DNA from: Cytophagales bacterium
Lineage (GTDB): Bacteria; Bacteroidota; Bacteroidia; Cytophagales; Cytophagaceae
Length of the DNA stretch: 64,000 nucleotides
Reading direction: 5' to 3'
Assembly: GCA_004294225.1 (NCBI GenBank)
Contig: REBA01000009.1
Span: forward strand, 83,614 to 147,613
Part shown: piece after piece, positions 62,491-64,000 of the stretch
Position numbering within the stretch: the stretch's first letter is position 1
How the letters are laid out: each line of letters starts with the position of its first letter
Made by a program: the position numbers and the translations under genes
Notes under the pieces: generated by a model
Seen by the model: only the letters and a program-made list of their open reading frames with translations
The model's database searches: none
Told to the model about the DNA's origin: nothing

Positions 62491-63246
62491 TTAGATATTT
62501 ATTGCGGTAGAAAAAATAACTTTTATCCCAAGTTCTTCAACAAAGTTGATTAATTCATTTGTTGTTGGGTTGATTGTTGATTTGCTGGCAATAAATAGCA
62601 ATAAATTATTTTTGTAAAAACGGCTTTTATAATATATTACTTGTCCAATAAGGCGTTGCATATCAGATGCAGTCAGGTTGTCTGCAATTTTTAATTCAAT
62701 TCCAACTTGCCCATTACCTATATCTATATCTGTTTTGAGTGCAAGAAAGCCTCCGATGTTATATTGCCTATGAACAGATTCTTTTCCAAAAATTTGAGCT
62801 AATTGCTCCGATACAAACTTTTCAAAATCTATTTCTGTTTTTAGTCTCCTTTTGGGAATTATTAAATTTTCTAAAGTCTTTTGTACATTTTGCTTTGAGA
62901 TAGAAATTATAGTTTCATTATCCAATTTTTTAATTTCTGTGAATTTAACTATATCTAAATTAAAATTTTCTAAGTCTTTAATGAAGATTCTAAGTAAATC
63001 ATCATTAAGTTTTAATTTTACAAATTTGTTGATACGATTTTTTTTAACAGTTTTCGCAGCGGAGGTTAAATTTCTTACTATTAGCTCGATTTTTTGTCTA
63101 TAAAAATTATTTTTAGAAAGTAGTTGATTTTTGTAAAATTCATCAACTGTTGAGAGTAGTTCAAGTATTTCATTTTCTGTAATAAACTCTCTATTAATAA
63201 AGCTTAGAAATTTACTAATAATTGTTTTTTGTATTCTATCTGTCAT
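62491..63246 (-). CDS. Hypothetical protein with a PD-(D/E)XK-nuclease-like C-terminal domain
   Basis: 251 residues. The C-terminal ~110 residues have the order expected of restriction-type nucleases: a helix with Glu (DFEKFVSEQLAQIFG), a strand with D173/D175 (KTDIDI), then E184-L-K186 in VGIELKIA, followed by a helix SDMQRLIGQVIYYKSRFY and a buried strand LLLFIA. The N-terminal ~130 residues are helical and of unknown type. Similar predicted proteins occur in defence regions. It lies upstream of, and in the same orientation as, the MNT/HEPN genes, 69 bases after the MNT stop. No methylase or helicase is seen, so a restriction system is not shown. Confidence 0.65.
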   Translation of the reverse strand: MTDRIQKTIISKFLSFINREFITENEILELLSTVDEFYKNQLLSKNNFYRQKIELIVRNLTSAAKTVKKNRINKFVKLKLNDDLLRIFIKDLENFNLDIVKFTEIKKLDNETIISISKQNVQKTLENLIIPKRRLKTEIDFEKFVSEQLAQIFGKESVHRQYNIGGFLALKTDIDIGNGQVGIELKIADNLTASDMQRLIGQVIYYKSRFYKNNLLLFIASKSTINPTTNELINFVEELGIKVIFSTAINI

Positions 63247-63315
63247 TGTTTAAGAGGTTCTTTTTAAATTTTTAACTCCTCAATTATTGCCACTTCTTTA
63301 TATTTTTCTATTCGT

Positions 63316-63651
63316 CTATTCCTCTTTTGTTTTACTGAGTGTCACTCTAAAGTTGCTATACAATACTTCGTGTTTTGCTTCTATATTTTTATAAAAGCTT
63401 TGTGGTAATCTTGCCCAATCAAACAATTCTACCACTATGGGTATATTACTTTCTCTTATTTTCTCTTTAAGGTCTAAGTATAGTTCTATCGGCATTTTTT
63501 GTAGGTTAGTTGTTCGTATAACCAAGTCTAAATCGCTTCCCTCGTGGGCTTCTCCATTTACACGGCTACCGTAAGCCCACACTTCTATTGGTAGAGGAGA
63601 AGTTTCAAAAATGGCTATTAAACCCTCTTTGTCTTTAGTTCGAAGTATCAT
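63316..63651 (-). CDS. MNT-type nucleotidyltransferase antitoxin
   Basis: 111 residues, minimal nucleotidyltransferase fold. The signature is AYGSRVNGEAHEGSDLDLVI with G28-S29 and the metal-binding D40 and D42. In HEPN/MNT toxin-antitoxin pairs this protein neutralises the HEPN RNase by adding AMP to it. The ATG at 63651 overlaps the 3' end of the original HEPN frame (to 63635), the usual coupled arrangement. The C-terminus (FYKNIEAKHEVLY) is typical. It appears intact although its partner gene is interrupted. Confidence 0.88.
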   Translation of the reverse strand: MILRTKDKEGLIAIFETSPLPIEVWAYGSRVNGEAHEGSDLDLVIRTTNLQKMPIELYLDLKEKIRESNIPIVVELFDWARLPQSFYKNIEAKHEVLYSNFRVTLSKTKEE

Positions 63652-64000
63652 CTGGTTGATTTTTAATACAATCTACTATTGTTTTTACATCTTCAATAAA
63701 TCTCGGCAATAATACTAATGTTTCTTACGCAAAGCTTACTCCATAGTCGTGTGCAGTATTGTTTCTATTGTCTCGGTATTCTAAAAATCGCTCACAAAGT
63801 TCAAGGGTGATAATGCTTCGCAAAACACATTGTTTAAATATTTCTTTAAAATACAACTGGTCTACTGCTTTTGAAGAATGATAATAGGGTTTCAAGCATT
63901 TCCGTAATAGTTTACCACATTGTTCAATAATTATTTCGTACTCCTTTACGCAAGCTGATCGGTACATATCATAATCAATTTCATCTTCATTGGCTTTTAG
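63635..64000 (-). pseudogene. HEPN toxin (HI0074 family) with an in-frame stop, partial at the right edge
   Basis: The frame is open from the right window edge to TAA at 63725-63727, and it continues in the same frame for 29 more residues (ETLVLLPRFIEDVKTIVDCI and so on) to a TAA at 63635-63637 that overlaps the MNT start. The part before the stop carries the HEPN catalytic RX4H in YRDNRNNTAHDYG and helices like YEIIIEQCGKLLRKCL. The continuation looks like the normal last helix of the family (PRFIEDVKTIVDC). So the gene has a nonsense codon about 30 residues from its end. The truncated product still has the RX4H motif. The N-terminus lies outside the window; an ATG at 63967 is too late to be the start. 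Confidence 0.8.

Noticed and set aside
63725..63967. A complete 80-residue HEPN protein starting at the ATG at 63967
   Set aside because: The frame is open upstream to the window edge with family-like sequence, and it continues after the stop, so this is only the middle of a larger gene.

Overview
The window is AT-rich chromosomal DNA from a member of the Bacteroidota, outside the enteric Bacteroides group as far as can be judged. Several things point there: type IX secretion parts (PorE-like and PorP/SprF-like proteins and a cargo protein with a C-terminal sorting domain), Bacteroidota promoters (TTTG, 19 bases, TAnnTTTG, seen exactly upstream of both tRNA genes), secreted proteins whose signal peptides end just before Gln, A-rich leaders without strong Shine-Dalgarno sites, and fusions typical of the phylum (E1 alpha-beta dehydrogenase, acetyltransferase-nitrilase, DUF2027-Smr). 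No species can be named.

Layout. 1-2.3 kb: proC (partial), hemL and tRNA-Glu. 2.34-4.6 kb: a small accessory patch of unknown genes and one beta-barrel protein, with cassette-like junctions. 4.6-13.3 kb: peroxiredoxin and its Fur-type regulator, a Smr protein, DUF2279, a desaturase, an LpxL-like acyltransferase, a PorE-like OmpA protein and an HtrA protease. 13.4-18.6 kb: GH3-like enzyme, dxr, rseP and a membrane glycosyltransferase. 18.7-22.6 kb: a decaying family of surface lipoproteins with an 18-copy minisatellite, and a sorting-domain protein. 22.7-29.6 kb: an L-rhamnose catabolic locus (isomerase, kinase, fused aldolase-dehydrogenase) with a membrane-embedded AraC-type regulator. 29.7-37.1 kb: Ste24-like protease, hldD, a QueD-like enzyme, a 1416-residue TPR-CHAT protein and tRNA-Leu. 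37.2-42 kb: a GC-rich structured repeat, small envelope proteins, a glutaminyl cyclase-like enzyme and cysS. 42-48.2 kb: cdsA, a TerB-like protein, bioF-bioD-bioA and a secreted unknown. 48.2-58.1 kb: dnaG, acetyltransferase-nitrilase, Omp85-like barrel, hemerythrin protein, fused E1 dehydrogenase and PorP/SprF. 58.5-62.3 kb: smc and a rhodanese. 62.4-64 kb: an accessory patch with a nuclease-like protein and an MNT/HEPN toxin-antitoxin pair whose HEPN gene carries an in-frame stop.

How the genes work together. The rhamnose genes are divergent: rhaI, the kinase and the regulator on the minus strand, the fused enzyme on the plus strand, giving a route from L-rhamnose to dihydroxyacetone phosphate and L-lactate. 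The three biotin genes are translationally packed. Eight secreted proteins carry Gln right after the predicted cleavage site, and the cyclase-like lipoprotein at 39.4-40.4 kb is the enzyme expected to act on such ends. The most noteworthy spots are the membrane AraC regulator beside the rhamnose genes, the periplasmic TPR-CHAT protein, the broken HEPN toxin, the lipoprotein family with its relic copy, and the Fur-type regulator lacking most of its structural zinc cysteines.
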